Below the pieces are notes generated by a model. It saw nothing but the letters and a program-made list of their open reading frames with translations. It made no database searches and was not told the origin of the DNA. Positions 26,678 through 37,308 of a DNA stretch of 64,000 nucleotides are shown here, piece after piece; position 1 is the stretch's first letter; each line of letters opens with the position of its first letter. The translations under genes were made by a program, and so were the position numbers. Location of the stretch: assembly GCA_032209605.1 (NCBI GenBank), contig JASFXZ010000011.1, positions 19,444,770 to 19,508,769 of the forward strand, given 5' to 3'. Source of the DNA: Mactromeris polynyma (taxonomy: Eukaryota > Mollusca > Bivalvia > Venerida > Mactridae).

Positions 26678-27436
26678 CAGTAAAACTTCGAAACCTCGAA
26701 CAGTTTTGGGTCGAACACAGTAGATACCTCGAACAGGTTCTTAGGTCCCGGCAAAACCTCTTCTTATTTCATATTAACGAACAGTAGATCACTCGAACGG
26801 AGATAGGTCGAACACTCGAACAGGTTTTGCGGTCCCTAGATACCATTTCATTCATTGTTCACCCCAGATAGGTCGAACAATACAATAATTCACACCTTTC
26901 ATGGACCGAGCGATATTCTATTATTTGTTGACAGGTAAGATTGGTGACACGTGTTATTCGCACGTAGTGATAATTACTTGATGGTTGCACTATAAACAAT
27001 ACAGTGTACATGTACTTATGTGACAAACAAATCACTTAATGGATCTATTAAATATCTTACGAAACATTAAACTTTCAAATGTGAGAGTTTGTTTGTTCTA
27101 GTTTATTCATGTTTACATAGGCTTATTTTGTATGTCTGCCACGAACGACAACTGTGTTAGTAATAAACGAATCATTTACTTAAATATGTTTTAGTTTTCT
27201 TTCATTTCTTTTTTAATTATTATTATTATGAATAATGCTGTGACTATCGATCAACGTGCATTCAGTATGAAAACACTAACAACACACAAATGCCATGCGT
27301 TCAGCATGCTTAGTACACTTGCACCGGTGACAGTCAGTTTGTACATATACACGTATACGGTAGATGGCTCGAACAGGTAGATGGCTCGAACTAATTGCTC
27401 GGTCCGATGGCAGTTCGAGGTTTCGAAGTTTTACTG
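26678..27436. mobile_element. TA-flanked DNA transposon remnant with perfect 24-bp inverted ends
   Basis: The first 24 bases (CAGTAAAACTTCGAAACCTC then GAAC) and the last 24 are exact inverted repeats, bounded by TA at 26676-26677 and 27437-27438. Both ends carry extra sub-terminal 'ctcgaac' and 'ggtcgaac' copies, as transposase-binding repeats often do. The 759-bp length is too short for a transposase and no catalytic frame is seen. CAG ends with a TA duplication fit pogo/Tigger-type elements. The exactness of the ends suggests it is young relative to its neighbours. Confidence 0.92.
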
Positions 27437-27949
27437 TATTAAGCTGTCTCTGTGGAGTTCAGATAAGCAATGTATTAATACACACGAGTTTGTTTGGTGT
27501 CGGCCCGGTGCTTTTTCGCCCTCTTTATTCTATAGTAAAACTACAAGATTTGCACTGGAATTGTGAACTCCACAATATGGCCCCAGCTATTTGCAAACCT
27601 AGTCTTCAAATACACCAAAAAAACACCACCACGACCTGGTAACTTTTCTGCTATCACTCAATGTATACAGTATCTGTCACAATTTTCAATACACAACAGC
27701 CGACACCGTTTACAGTTTTGGACTTATCGTAGATATGGTCTCGTTGCGCACGACTACGAAACTTATCGGTGTCATCTCTCTACGTACACCTCACTCTGAG
27801 CTTGGAAAATTAATTGGAAAATACCCCACTACAACAAGATAACTCATAATCTTTGGCAAGCTAGTGATATCATAACTTTATGCCTGGGCATACTGACTTT
27901 ACTCTAAGTCCGTGCTGATGTAATTTGTCATTTTATAATTAAATATCAT

Positions 27950-28099
27950 AGTAGGTGAAATTACTCGCGTTAGCACACAGCTACATTCTACCAAGTTGGA
28001 AATGTCCAAAGATCTTAATAATGCAGAAACTGAGAGCCAGTCTTCTAGAGGAAATCAAAGGTCTGCGAAAGCAATTCAACACACATCTAGATACACTCT
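27950..28099 (+). pseudogene. TRIM-like fragment, second copy
   Basis: Matches 20165-20330 of the TRIM-like pseudogene: 'gaaattactcgcgtta', 'ggaaatgtc.aa.gatctta', 'cagtcttctagaggaaatcaa', 'gaaagcaattcaac.aacatctagat'. It keeps the junction before the coiled coil in frame where the larger copy has lost bases, but then shifts frame itself. It ends abruptly at about 28099. It lies 190 bp before the leftover duplication piece at 28290. Confidence 0.8.
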
Positions 28100-28289
28100 A
28101 AATATTCGCGCCTAATTTAGTGATGCGAACAATTCATTTGAAGAAGTTAACGGACGACGACCATTCAACGATCTAAATGGTTTACATTAAACTTAGCTTA
28201 CTAGAGCTAAAAGTGGTAGGTAGAATGTAACTGAAGTGTCCTTATCTTACTTAAGATGTTGAACAGAAATACGAACAAATGGACGCACA

Positions 28290-28540
28290 ACATTTAGCAG
28301 GAATCTCATGAATAGATAATATATAGGTTTTTTCTTGCACATTTTACGCCGGAATATGTTTCATTTAGTTCAGACGTAGTAAACTTGAGCCTTCTTAGCA
28401 TGGCGCCGTTTAAGGTGTCTGTCGTTTGCTCGGCGTTAACAAATTAAAGCCCTTTATCTCTTACTTGTATTAATGTTTTAATGTTGATACTTATGTGTAC
28501 ACATTCTCACAACGCTTTTATTATAGCAGGATGATAGGAG
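28290..28540 (+). repeat. Segmental duplication block, leftover left end
   Basis: Matches 12856-13170: 'tttacgccggaatat', 'cttgagccttcttagcatgg', 'tcgtttgctcggcgtta', 'attatagcaggatgatagga'. It ends where copy B (22370) begins, so B plus this piece together equal copy A, but in permuted order. Confidence 0.88.
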
Positions 28541-29400
28541 TGGTCGTTAAGCCTCCAAATTATTGTAAAGTGAATAAGTTTAATCTAAAACAGAGAGTAA
28601 AATTTTCTACAAAAAATTCGGGAGGGAAGGTGGCGTAAAATCGTTATAAATCTTTGTCGAAGTGCATGTGTGACGTCATATCCGGTGTATCTCTTGTGAA
28701 ATTTCATTTTATCTTACGACTGTCATAATTCCGAATGACATGTTTACGATCTGATTTAAGATTTAAAATGTTAGATATACATACGTCAAATATACAGCCC
28801 TTAATATTTTTTGGGAAGGGTCCATCCCATGATAGCAAATAAGGAGAGAATCCTTTTTTTGTCAGAAATTGTACGTGTCACATTTAGCTTATCTAAATTT
28901 TATATTGAAGCATCCTTTCTTAAGAAAGGAGGATTACGACAGAGAACGGTACATAACAATTATAAGTCTTACAGATATATGAACATGTTATATTAATTCA
29001 CTTTCTGAATTCAATATATTTCACTCTAATCATCGACACTCGAGCATGTAGATACGGTTTTGACATGTGTTCGACTTATGTTTTTATCCAAAAATCTTGT
29101 TACATAATCATAACTTAATTAACAAAGCATTATACGTAAAAATGACATTTGAATGCTATATGGACGTTATTGAATGAACACGTTCATGTGATTTATAGCG
29201 TAAACACGGTGAAATTAGCATGTCAATGCTACATTCTGTTGCAAACATGATATTGGCACTTTGCGTGATTTTTATAGGGCAAACAATGTTTTTGAATAAT
29301 TATAAAATTAAAGATCGAGAATGACTGGATATATATGTTTTGTTATGTATGGGATAGTTCAATCTATGTGTTGAACTAAGTGAACCGTGTCAAGTTTCAG

Positions 29401-29644
29401 GATGCACCAGAATGACTTGGAGAACGTTTTACCATTTGTGTTGATTGGTATTTTAAACGTACTTACTGGACCGGATGTTTGGTACGCAACATTGTACTTC
29501 CGGATATTTACTGGATCCCGTATACTGCATACACTCGTGTATCTGTGGGCAGTACCACAACCGTCACGTGCTTTGTGCTACATAACGGGTTTCATTGTTA
29601 ATGTTGTAATGTTGATAACAGTGATCAAATCAGGTGCATATTAA
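29401..29644 (+). CDS. Microsomal glutathione S-transferase 1-like, last exon
   Basis: The exon follows a clear acceptor (ccgtgtcaagtttcag) and runs to TAA at 29642-29644, giving 80 residues. Motifs match the C-terminal half of MGST1 in the MAPEG family: RMHQNDLENVLPF at the start, GPDVWYATLYFRIFTGSRI (HFRLF-type helix), and PQPSRALCY followed by a hydrophobic helix. The family is trimeric and membrane-embedded in the ER and mitochondrial outer membrane. It conjugates glutathione to lipophilic electrophiles and reduces lipid hydroperoxides. The N-terminal exons were not found within 3 kb upstream, so the gene either has a long intron or this is an orphan exon. A poly(A) signal lies at 29733. 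It converges on the minus-strand CCP-PLAT-PAN gene, with about 670 bp between stop codons. Confidence 0.82.
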
Positions 29645-29732
29645 ATTGACACAGGATAGTTATGGGCATGACTAGACGCATTTACTAAAGTTTCTATTTG
29701 ACAACGATAAAAGCAGGCCTTATGGGAGATTT

Positions 29733-29738
29733 AATAAA
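29733..29738 (+). promoter_or_regulatory. Poly(A) signal AATAAA after MGST1-like exon
   Basis: A canonical AATAAA about 90 bp after the stop codon at 29644. Confidence 0.6.
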
Positions 29739-30310
29739 GAAAAATATTTTATTAACATAAACGTAGAATATTTGTTTTATATCTTGAGTTGTGAATACAT
29801 ACTTTATCGTTACCAATGAGTAACAGCCATCACTGTGACGCAAGACTATTTATGTGACGTCATATTATTCCACTTATGACAGATAAAAAGAGTAGGCATA
29901 CATAGGTGTTATTACGTGTCTTTGTTGTCATGTATTAGTATATAATTTAGCATGTATTTGATCAGACATACATGTTACCATAGTGATGGTTGATCTCCTG
30001 ACTTATATGTTGACCTCCGCTTGTCTGGTAAACTATTTCTCTACTCTTACAATACATACAAAAGACAAAACAACATTACTATTAAATATAGATGTACTGG
30101 TTGTTTTGCTAAGAATTACATTATGTAGCAGCGTTTAATGTGATATATGTTACGTGCACTAGATCTAGCATCCTTGTATCATTCCTCCAACAATTTGTGA
30201 ACAAACGTTTTAAACTGAAGCATACAATTGTGAGTATATATGTAGTTTGTTTTTCCCAAACAAACTGAACGTTTATTGAATACGGTTCATTTGTCCTACA
30301 ATGACCGATA

Positions 30311-30618
30311 TTACGGTTTCCGACAAATTCTTTTATAAGACACGTATTGTAAACGTGTTTCATATGCATAGTTGTCCCTGAAGTAGTTGCTGTCAGGTGA
30401 GTGTGTATTATGATAACAATATCCAAACCAGGGGTGCCAGTCAAACTCGCGCCTGTCTGGCATGTAGTATATACTATTACATGATATAGATCTTGTCGTA
30501 GCACAACGTTGTTTACATTCTCGTCGAGACATGTAGCCTATGTATGAACCACGGTATCCATTTTTCGATGACCTGTTCATGGCTTCTCCGTATGTATGTA
30601 TACAACGTTCAGGACGTT
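30311..30618 (-). CDS. Exon 12 (last): PAN/Apple-like domain and stop
   Basis: Acceptor ttttatatttcag before AA CGT CCT; it enters in phase 1 and ends with a stop at 30311-30313. Features: PERCIHTYGEAMNR, then GYRGSYIGYMSRRECKQRC, SCNSIYYMP, an aromatic WHPWFGYCYH and a final RICRKP. The spacing of Cys residues and the 'S...C...C......CNSI.Y' core fit PAN/Apple modules, which bind proteins or carbohydrates outside cells. WSC-type is an alternative. Confidence 0.72.
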
Positions 30619-31697
30619 CTGAAATATAAAATATATACATATCAATTCTGCGTGTAAGTATAAATATATAAAACAATTCTACGTTTCACCAACATTCAAC
30701 ATGTTTAATATTGTTCATACCCGTAATAAAACATCAATGTATGTCCCAAAGTTATGTGGATTCCGGCAAAATCAGTGGGACGCGTCCATTGGCCAGTCTT
30801 TCAACTGTTGAGATAGGACTTAAACTGCGAATTAAGCTATGTCGGTTATAACTATCACGTGCAATAGTTTAGGGGGTCGCATCTTTAGTTTTAGGTAACA
30901 AATTCACAATCGAAGTTGAAATTTCCTGTTGTCCGAGTATGAATGTTATACACCAATTCTATGTAAGAGGAAATGCATAATATCCGTTCATAATTTGTAG
31001 ATGGTAGCAACCATTTTCATTGTAAAAACATTTGTTTATTGCTTTTTATTAAGGGGGTAATTCATCGAACAGTATATGGAATGGAAAATGAAAATATGGT
31101 TATTAGGACCAAAGAAACGCCATAACATTGTTTCTTTGTTTAGTATATAATGTTTTACTACTTCAATGTGCTGTACAGTTTCCTGCATTAAATTTATTCA
31201 GTGTAATAATAAACACAGTAGCGAATTGTGCTTTTATGTACCCTGTACGGGTAAAGATGTTGTTTGTGCTGACAGATACACTGATGATGTACAGACCTAA
31301 AGTTAAAGTACAATTTGTCATTAACAATTCTACAGTTGTAGGTTTTAGTTTGGGATAATATCTACTCTACATTTGATTTTAGGTGACATGTACTCTAATT
31401 GTGATATAATAATAATAATAGATTTGTAGAGATATCATACAGACACTCAGGTATCTTTTAAACCAACACGAAATAACGGAAAATAATATCTGCACTAAAG
31501 ATCCAAAATTCCTAGATAGTTGTTTGTTTCAATCAACCATTTAGTTCTGAATATTAATTGCTATTCTTCTTCATTGAGAATTTGGCAAAACATTTGACGC
31601 ACAAACACGGACCAAACCAATAGATATCTAAATCATTTAAAACTCGTTTATTGTAATTCAGCTATAGTTTTGTTCTAAATTGGTTGAGAATACCGTT

Positions 31698-31797
31698 ATT
31701 GTGAACACTATGACTACTGGTCAATACGTTCCAACACATGGTTTCATATTGTGAACACTATGACTACTGGCGAATATGTTCCAATACATGGTTTCAT
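31698..31797 (+). repeat. 50-bp direct tandem duplication
   Basis: Two adjacent 50-bp copies beginning attgtgaacactatgactac, with three to four differences. Confidence 0.9.
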
Positions 31798-31978
31798 AGG
31801 CTGACCACCTCACAATTTGGTTTCAAACGGACTATAATGTAGCCATGTGATGTTAACAAACAACTAGTGTCAAAGAAAACATATCTGGCTTGTTTTACAG
31901 GGAGGAATAATCACCGTGTTTCCTGTACAAGGACGGTGGGTCAGTTGTATGTTCTCCGGGTATATAAATTACACGTAC

Positions 31979-32147
31979 GTGATATGGACAAGTTCAATGG
32001 TTGGCTTGCAAACAGCCATACATAAGGTTGGTCTCGGTATGTGAATACATAATAATCGTCGCCGACATCTATGAAGATGGACGCATATAAAATCGACAAC
32101 CCGTCTTGTATCATATCTCTGTCTTTGCTGACAACAACTCTCCGTAT
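31979..32147 (-). CDS. Exon 11: second half of PLAT/LH2 domain
   Basis: Acceptor ttttattttgtag; donor TCAC|GTACGT. 169 bp, phase 0 to 1. It reads IRRVVVSKDRDMIQDGLSI, then ASIFIDVGDDYYVFTYRDQP, YVWLFA, matching the beta-strand pattern of the back half of PLAT domains. If the donor were not used, the frame would stop at 31941, giving a shorter protein without the PAN domain. Confidence 0.65.
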
Positions 32148-32498
32148 CTACAAAATAAAACTTGTCAACCAATATTATTTCCAGACAAATTATGGAAAGA
32201 TGTTTTCTAATAAACAAAATGTCAGTCACGTTTAATATCCTGGTACCCAGATAAGTTCCGGTCTGAATTGTACTCAATATTACAAAGAGCCAATTCTAGA
32301 CCCAGTCGTGCTTGTTTGCTCCACGGTGCACATTTATTAAAATTCAATATATATTTTTCTTTTTGCACGTTAATACATTTTAACAAAGAACGTTTCCACA
32401 AAGAAACTCCATAGTTTTAACCAACCTTTAAGGATTCTGCTAAAAACTCCTGAGTCAAGATTTTAAATTTAAACTCAAATAGTTATACTTGAACTTAC

Positions 32499-32680
32499 TG
32501 GACGGACATCAATTCCTCGAAATACGTTTTCTACTAACTTATTACGGTCAAAGACTCCATTCATTCTAAACGTTGCTGTGTGTTCCTCATGCCCATAAAT
32601 ACGAACGTAAATAGTATCATCGGTTCCTGCAGTCCATTTATCAGCTACCTGTATACGTACTATATACCTAAAATCGGTTT
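32499..32680 (-). CDS. Exon 10: first half of PLAT/LH2 domain
   Basis: Acceptor tgattatttcag; donor CCA|GTAAGT. 182 bp, phase 1 to 0. It reads FRYIVRIQVADKWTAGTDDT, then IYVRIYGHEEH, with the AGTD.....I.G signature of PLAT/LH2 beta-sandwich domains, known to bind lipids, membranes or proteins. Confidence 0.78.
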
Positions 32681-32929
32681 CTGAAATAATCATATATCAA
32701 GTACATATCTGTATGATGCAGTGCATAGAGGTTATTGTCGCACACATACACACGGTATATTTACTAAACATAAATGGCAAACTATCACAACTCTTGTATA
32801 ATGTTACAAGTTTATTGCAGATGTTAACATCAAAATATAATCAATTATTCATCTCTAGGAATTAGCGGATATAGTACTGATATGGACTGGTTTCTCTGCA
32901 AATTTGAAGTAAAGTGACTATAAGATTGG

Positions 32930-33028
32930 TCACGGTGACCGAAAGTTGGTTACAAGCATTAAAATTTGTCACAAGCATTAAAATAGGACACAAGCATGAA
33001 TATTGGTCACAAGCGTTAAACATTCGTC
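32930..33028 (+). repeat. Short degenerate tandem repeat
   Basis: Five or so roughly 19-bp units of the type 'ggtcacaagcattaaaatt'. It lies just outside the foldback element. Confidence 0.75.
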
Positions 33029-33184
33029 ACACGTAATTTACATGTTTAAAATAATGGAAAAATCGATTTTTAACAAAATAAAAAGTGGTGAAAAACAGCA
33101 AATCTGACATTAAAATCACATTTGTACATCCTAACTAGTGCTACTATAATCTGTTATCGCTACCGCATGAATTTCCAGTATTGG

Positions 33185-35477
33185 TATGATATTTCCAACT
33201 TCTTGGTCAGAAGGATATATAATACCATTACACAAAAAGGGAAATATTGACGATCCAAATAATTATCGTGGAATAACATTGTTAAGTGTCTTAGGAAAAC
33301 TGTTCACTAGAATTTTGAATAATCGTCTAAATAACTGGGCAGAATATTATAATGTATACTTAGAATCCCAGGCTGGATTTAGGAGAGGTATGGGTACCAC
33401 GGACAATATTTTTATTTTACATGGTCTTATAACACATATGATTAATACCGGGAAAAAACTATATAGTTGTTTTGTAGACTTCAGTAAAGCTTTTGATTAT
33501 ATAGAAAGAAATGCATTATGGACAAAATTGATTAAATTTGGAGTTCGTGGACAAATTTTGAAAGTAATAAAAAGTATGTATGAAGATATTAAAACACGTA
33601 TAAAGTTTGATAATAAGCTAAGTAACTATTTTTTATGCATGTTGGGAGTTAGACAAGGTGAATGTCTTTCACCATTTTTATTTTCTATGTTTCTCAACGA
33701 CATAGAAGAACATTTTTGCACAAACAACTTTGAAGGAGTCGAACTATACATGACAAAACTATTTTTATTGCTTTATGCCGATGACATTGTCATTTTATCA
33801 GAAACACCGGAAAGCCTTCAACATGGTTTAAATTTGTTGTCAGATTACTGTCTAAAATGGAAACTAAAAGTAAATGTTAATAAAACCAAATAATCGTTTT
33901 TCGTAAAGCTGGTATCTTGCCACGTAATATTGTTTTCACGTACGATAACAATCCTGTAGAAATAGTGAAATCCCTATCATATTTAGGCATCATTTTTAGT
34001 CAAGGTGGTTCATTTAAGGAAACCCAATTAAATATTTCGCATAAAGCGTTAAAGGCAATTTTTAAACTAAACAAATATTTACTGAAATTTGAAAATGTTT
34101 CTATTTCACACAAACTTGAATTGTTTGACAAACTTATATTGCCAATTTTATCTTATGGGTGCGAGATATGGGGTTTTAATAACGCCGAAAATATCGAAAG
34201 GATACACACCATATTTTGCAAAAATATATTACAAGTAAAACGCACAACCCAAAATGGCTTTGTTTACGGTATTCTAGGCAGGTTGCGCATCGTAAAATTT
34301 TGGCTTAAAATCGTAAATAGTAAAGATTTAAAATTTTGTCAAATGATTTACAATACATTAAAAAGAGATGCCGAGATATCTGTTAGGGATCTATTATCTA
34401 GATTAGGTTTTCATGATGTATGGCTCCAACAAGGAGTAGGTAATACAGATATATTTCTGCATGTTTTTAAACAACGTTTGTATGATAACAGCTTACAGAT
34501 ATGGCATACACGATTAACTAATTCGAGCAGATCCGTATTTTATAAAGAAATAATTCATTTTGGTTTCCAAAAATTCCTTAATACTCTAGATATTCCTAAA
34601 TTTAGAATTGCTATGACTAGACTTATTGTATCCTCTCATAACCTAAGAATCGAATCAGGCAGATGGCAAAGACCAAAATTAGAAAGAGAAAATAGAAAAT
34701 GTTTTTATTGTGATAAGTTGGAAGACGAATATCATTTCATTCTCGAATGTGAACTTTATAATGAACTCCGTAAATTGTATATAAAGAGTTATTACTGGAA
34801 AAGACCAAGTATGTTAAAATTGAGGTTATTATTTGAAAATCAAAACGAAACTGTCATGACGAAATTAAGCGTATTCATCTTCAAAGCGCTGGAAATACGA
34901 AAATATATTTAATTAAAATTGTAATATGAATATATCAAACAAAACAAATTGTACACTTTGTTTTTTCATCGACTTCACAAATGTATGTAAACTATTGCAC
35001 GTCGCAATGTTATACGGATATAGATAAGAAATTTACAATCAATACACATATAACATTGAATTATATTTACATACAGTATAACAATATTGATCTTACACAT
35101 TCGTTGCGATAATTTGGTAATAACTGATAACATAGTATATATACGCGTATTTATATGTATTATTATTTCATACACATGTTTTTTCGCTATCGCATGTATG
35201 TTTTATTACATAGTCAATTTCAGTTTGTTCTTCAACTATAACGTTATATGTTCGTATATGTGTTATAGTGTTCCTTCTCCGTCTCATAGATATATGTGTG
35301 TATATATGTATATATTGTTTGTCCTCATGGGCCATATGGCTTACTGGACTTAAATGAAAATAAACTCTATAATACATCGATATTCCAAGCTTGTCATAAT
35401 TATTTCAACTTGCACAATTATCCCAACCATTTAATTGCCTGTTTAGTGGTGAAATTTTAATTCCCTGCGCATCGTCT
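33185..35477 (+). mobile_element. 5'-truncated non-LTR retrotransposon inserted in the foldback element
   Basis: The insertion limits are set by the two halves of the host palindrome. It lacks an endonuclease region, so the 5' end is truncated inside the reverse transcriptase. No poly(A) or microsatellite tail is seen at its 3' limit, and only about two bases could be a target duplication. The segment after the last stop (34913-35477) is AT-rich and non-coding. Confidence 0.75.
33186..34912 (+). pseudogene. LINE reverse transcriptase, 5'-truncated and frameshifted
   Basis: Frame 1 (33186-33893) holds reverse transcriptase blocks: IIPLHKKG, NNYRGITLLS, the catalytic FVDFSKAFD, GVRQGECLSPFLFS and the YADDIVIL box. 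Near 33890 one A is missing, making a TAA; the frame then continues to 34912 with FTYDNN, YLGIIFSQGGSFKETQ, PILSYGCEIWG and a C-terminal Cys-His knuckle CFYCDKLEDEYHFILEC (C-x2-C-x7-H-x4-C). The family copies RNA into DNA at a nicked target. The layout (no RNase H seen, Cys-His end) is common in animal non-LTR elements; I do not assign the clade. It is inactive because of the truncation and the frameshift. Confidence 0.92.
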
Positions 35478-35877
35478 GTGATCCTTTCAGATACCCCCAT
35501 GTTTATAATGCATTTCGGGTGCAGTAATAACATCGGTATTTAATATATGCCTAGCAACCGTTATTACTGCACCTGAAATGCATTATAACCATGGGGGTAT
35601 CTGAAAGGATCACAATACTGGAAATTCATGCGGTAGCGATAACAGATTATAGTAGCACAAGTTAACAAATTTGGTAAAAATAAAGTAAGCATGAAGCTGT
35701 ATGATATATGATTGGTCGGTCTAATATTCAACACATGTAAGTACGATTCGATGCTTTGTTATGAACATCTTGATTGGAAGAAATCATTAACCTAGGATAG
35801 CATAGACGAATTGCTAAACCTGCAAGAATACAAATGGTAAGCTGCAACCATAATGTATTACTCTGAGACTCTACAAT

Positions 35878-37308
35878 CTGTATGGTGTGGTACATATATA
35901 TGTATGGTGTGGTACATATATCTGTATGATGTGGTACATATGTCTGTATAGTGTAGTACATATATCTGTATGGTGTGGTACATATGTCTGTATGGTGTGG
36001 TACATATGTCTGTATGGTGTGGTACATACGTCTGTATGGTGTGGTACATATATCTGTATGGTGTAGTACATATATCTGTATAGTGTGGTACATATATCTG
36101 TATGGTGTAGTACATATATCTGTATGGTGTGGTACATATGTCTGTATGGTGTAGTATATATGTCTGTATAGTGTAGTACATATATCTGTATGGTGTTGTA
36201 CATATATATGTATGGTGTAGTACACATATATGTATGGTGAGGTACATATATCTGTATGGTGTAGTACATATATCTGTATGGTGTGGTACATATGTCTGTA
36301 TGGTGTGGTACATATGTATGTATGGTGTAGTCCATATGTATGTATGGTGTAGTACATATGTCTGTATGGTGTGGTACATATGTCTGTACGGTGTGGTACA
36401 TATGTCTGTACGGTGTGGTACATATGTCTGTATGGTGTAGTACATATGTCTGTATGGTGTAGTACATATCTCTGTATGGTGTGGTACATATGTCTGTATG
36501 GTGTGGTACATATGTCTGTATGGTGTGGTACATATGTCTGTATGGTGTGGTACATATGTCTGTATGGTGTGGTACATATGTCTGTATGGTGTGGTACATA
36601 TGTCTGTATGGTGTAGTACATATGTCTGTATGGTGTGGTACATATGTATGCATGCTGTAGTACATATATCTGCATGGTGTAGTACATATATCTGCATGGT
36701 GTAGTACATATGCCTGTATGATGTAGTACATATACCTGTATGATGTAGTACTTTATCTGTATGGTGTAGTACATATACCTGTATGATGTAGTACATATAG
36801 CTGTATGGTGAAGTACAAATATATGTATGATGTAGTATTTTATCTGTATGGTGTAGTACATATAGCTGTATGATGTAGTACTTTATCTGTATGGTGTAGT
36901 ACATATATCTGCATGGTGTAGTACATATATCTGCATGGTGTGGTACATATATCTGCATGGTGTAGTACATATATCTGTATGGTGTAGTACATAAAGCTGT
37001 ATGATGTAGTACTTTATCTGTATGGTGTAGTACATATATATGTATGGTGTAGTACATAAAGCTGTATGATGTAGTACTTTATCTGTATGGTGTAGTACAT
37101 ATATATGTATGGTGTAGTACATTTATATGTATGGTGTGGTACATATATCTGTATGGTGTAGTACATATATCTGTATGGTGTAGTACATATAGCTGTATGA
37201 TGTAGTACTTTATCTGTATGGTGTAGTACATATGTCTGCATGGTGTAGTACATATATCTGCATGGTGTGGTGCATATATCTGTATGATGTAGTACATATA
37301 TCTGTATC
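35878..37308 (-). repeat. 22-bp minisatellite in an intron
   Basis: About 65 copies of a 22-bp unit (tggtgtggtacatatgtctgta). The most uniform stretch is 36481-36640. The right third contains a shorter variant 'gtagtactttatctgtatgg' that recurs in longer patterns at 36.74, 36.83, 36.87, 37.0, 37.07 and 37.2 kb. The unit has no stop on the minus strand, so frames of 377 and 399 codons appear with peptide TPYRHMYHTIQTYVPHHTDI; these are artefacts of the repeat. It lies in the long intron between exons 9 and 10 of the CCP-PLAT-PAN gene. Confidence 0.96.

Larger units (their letters stand above)
33132..35664. mobile_element. Foldback (palindromic) element interrupted by a LINE
   Basis: 33138-33183 is an exact inverted copy of 35613-35658. 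A second inverted pair, 35478-35531 and 35560-35613 (54 bp, two mismatches, 28-bp loop), continues the arms. Removing 33185-35477 restores one continuous palindromic element with arms of about 100 bp. The inserted part carries the reverse transcriptase frames. No coding sequence belongs to the foldback element itself. Confidence 0.85.

Noticed and set aside
31128..31358. Hydrophobic plus-strand frame of 76 codons
   Set aside because: No family, no promoter or splice support, in an intron of the opposite-strand gene.
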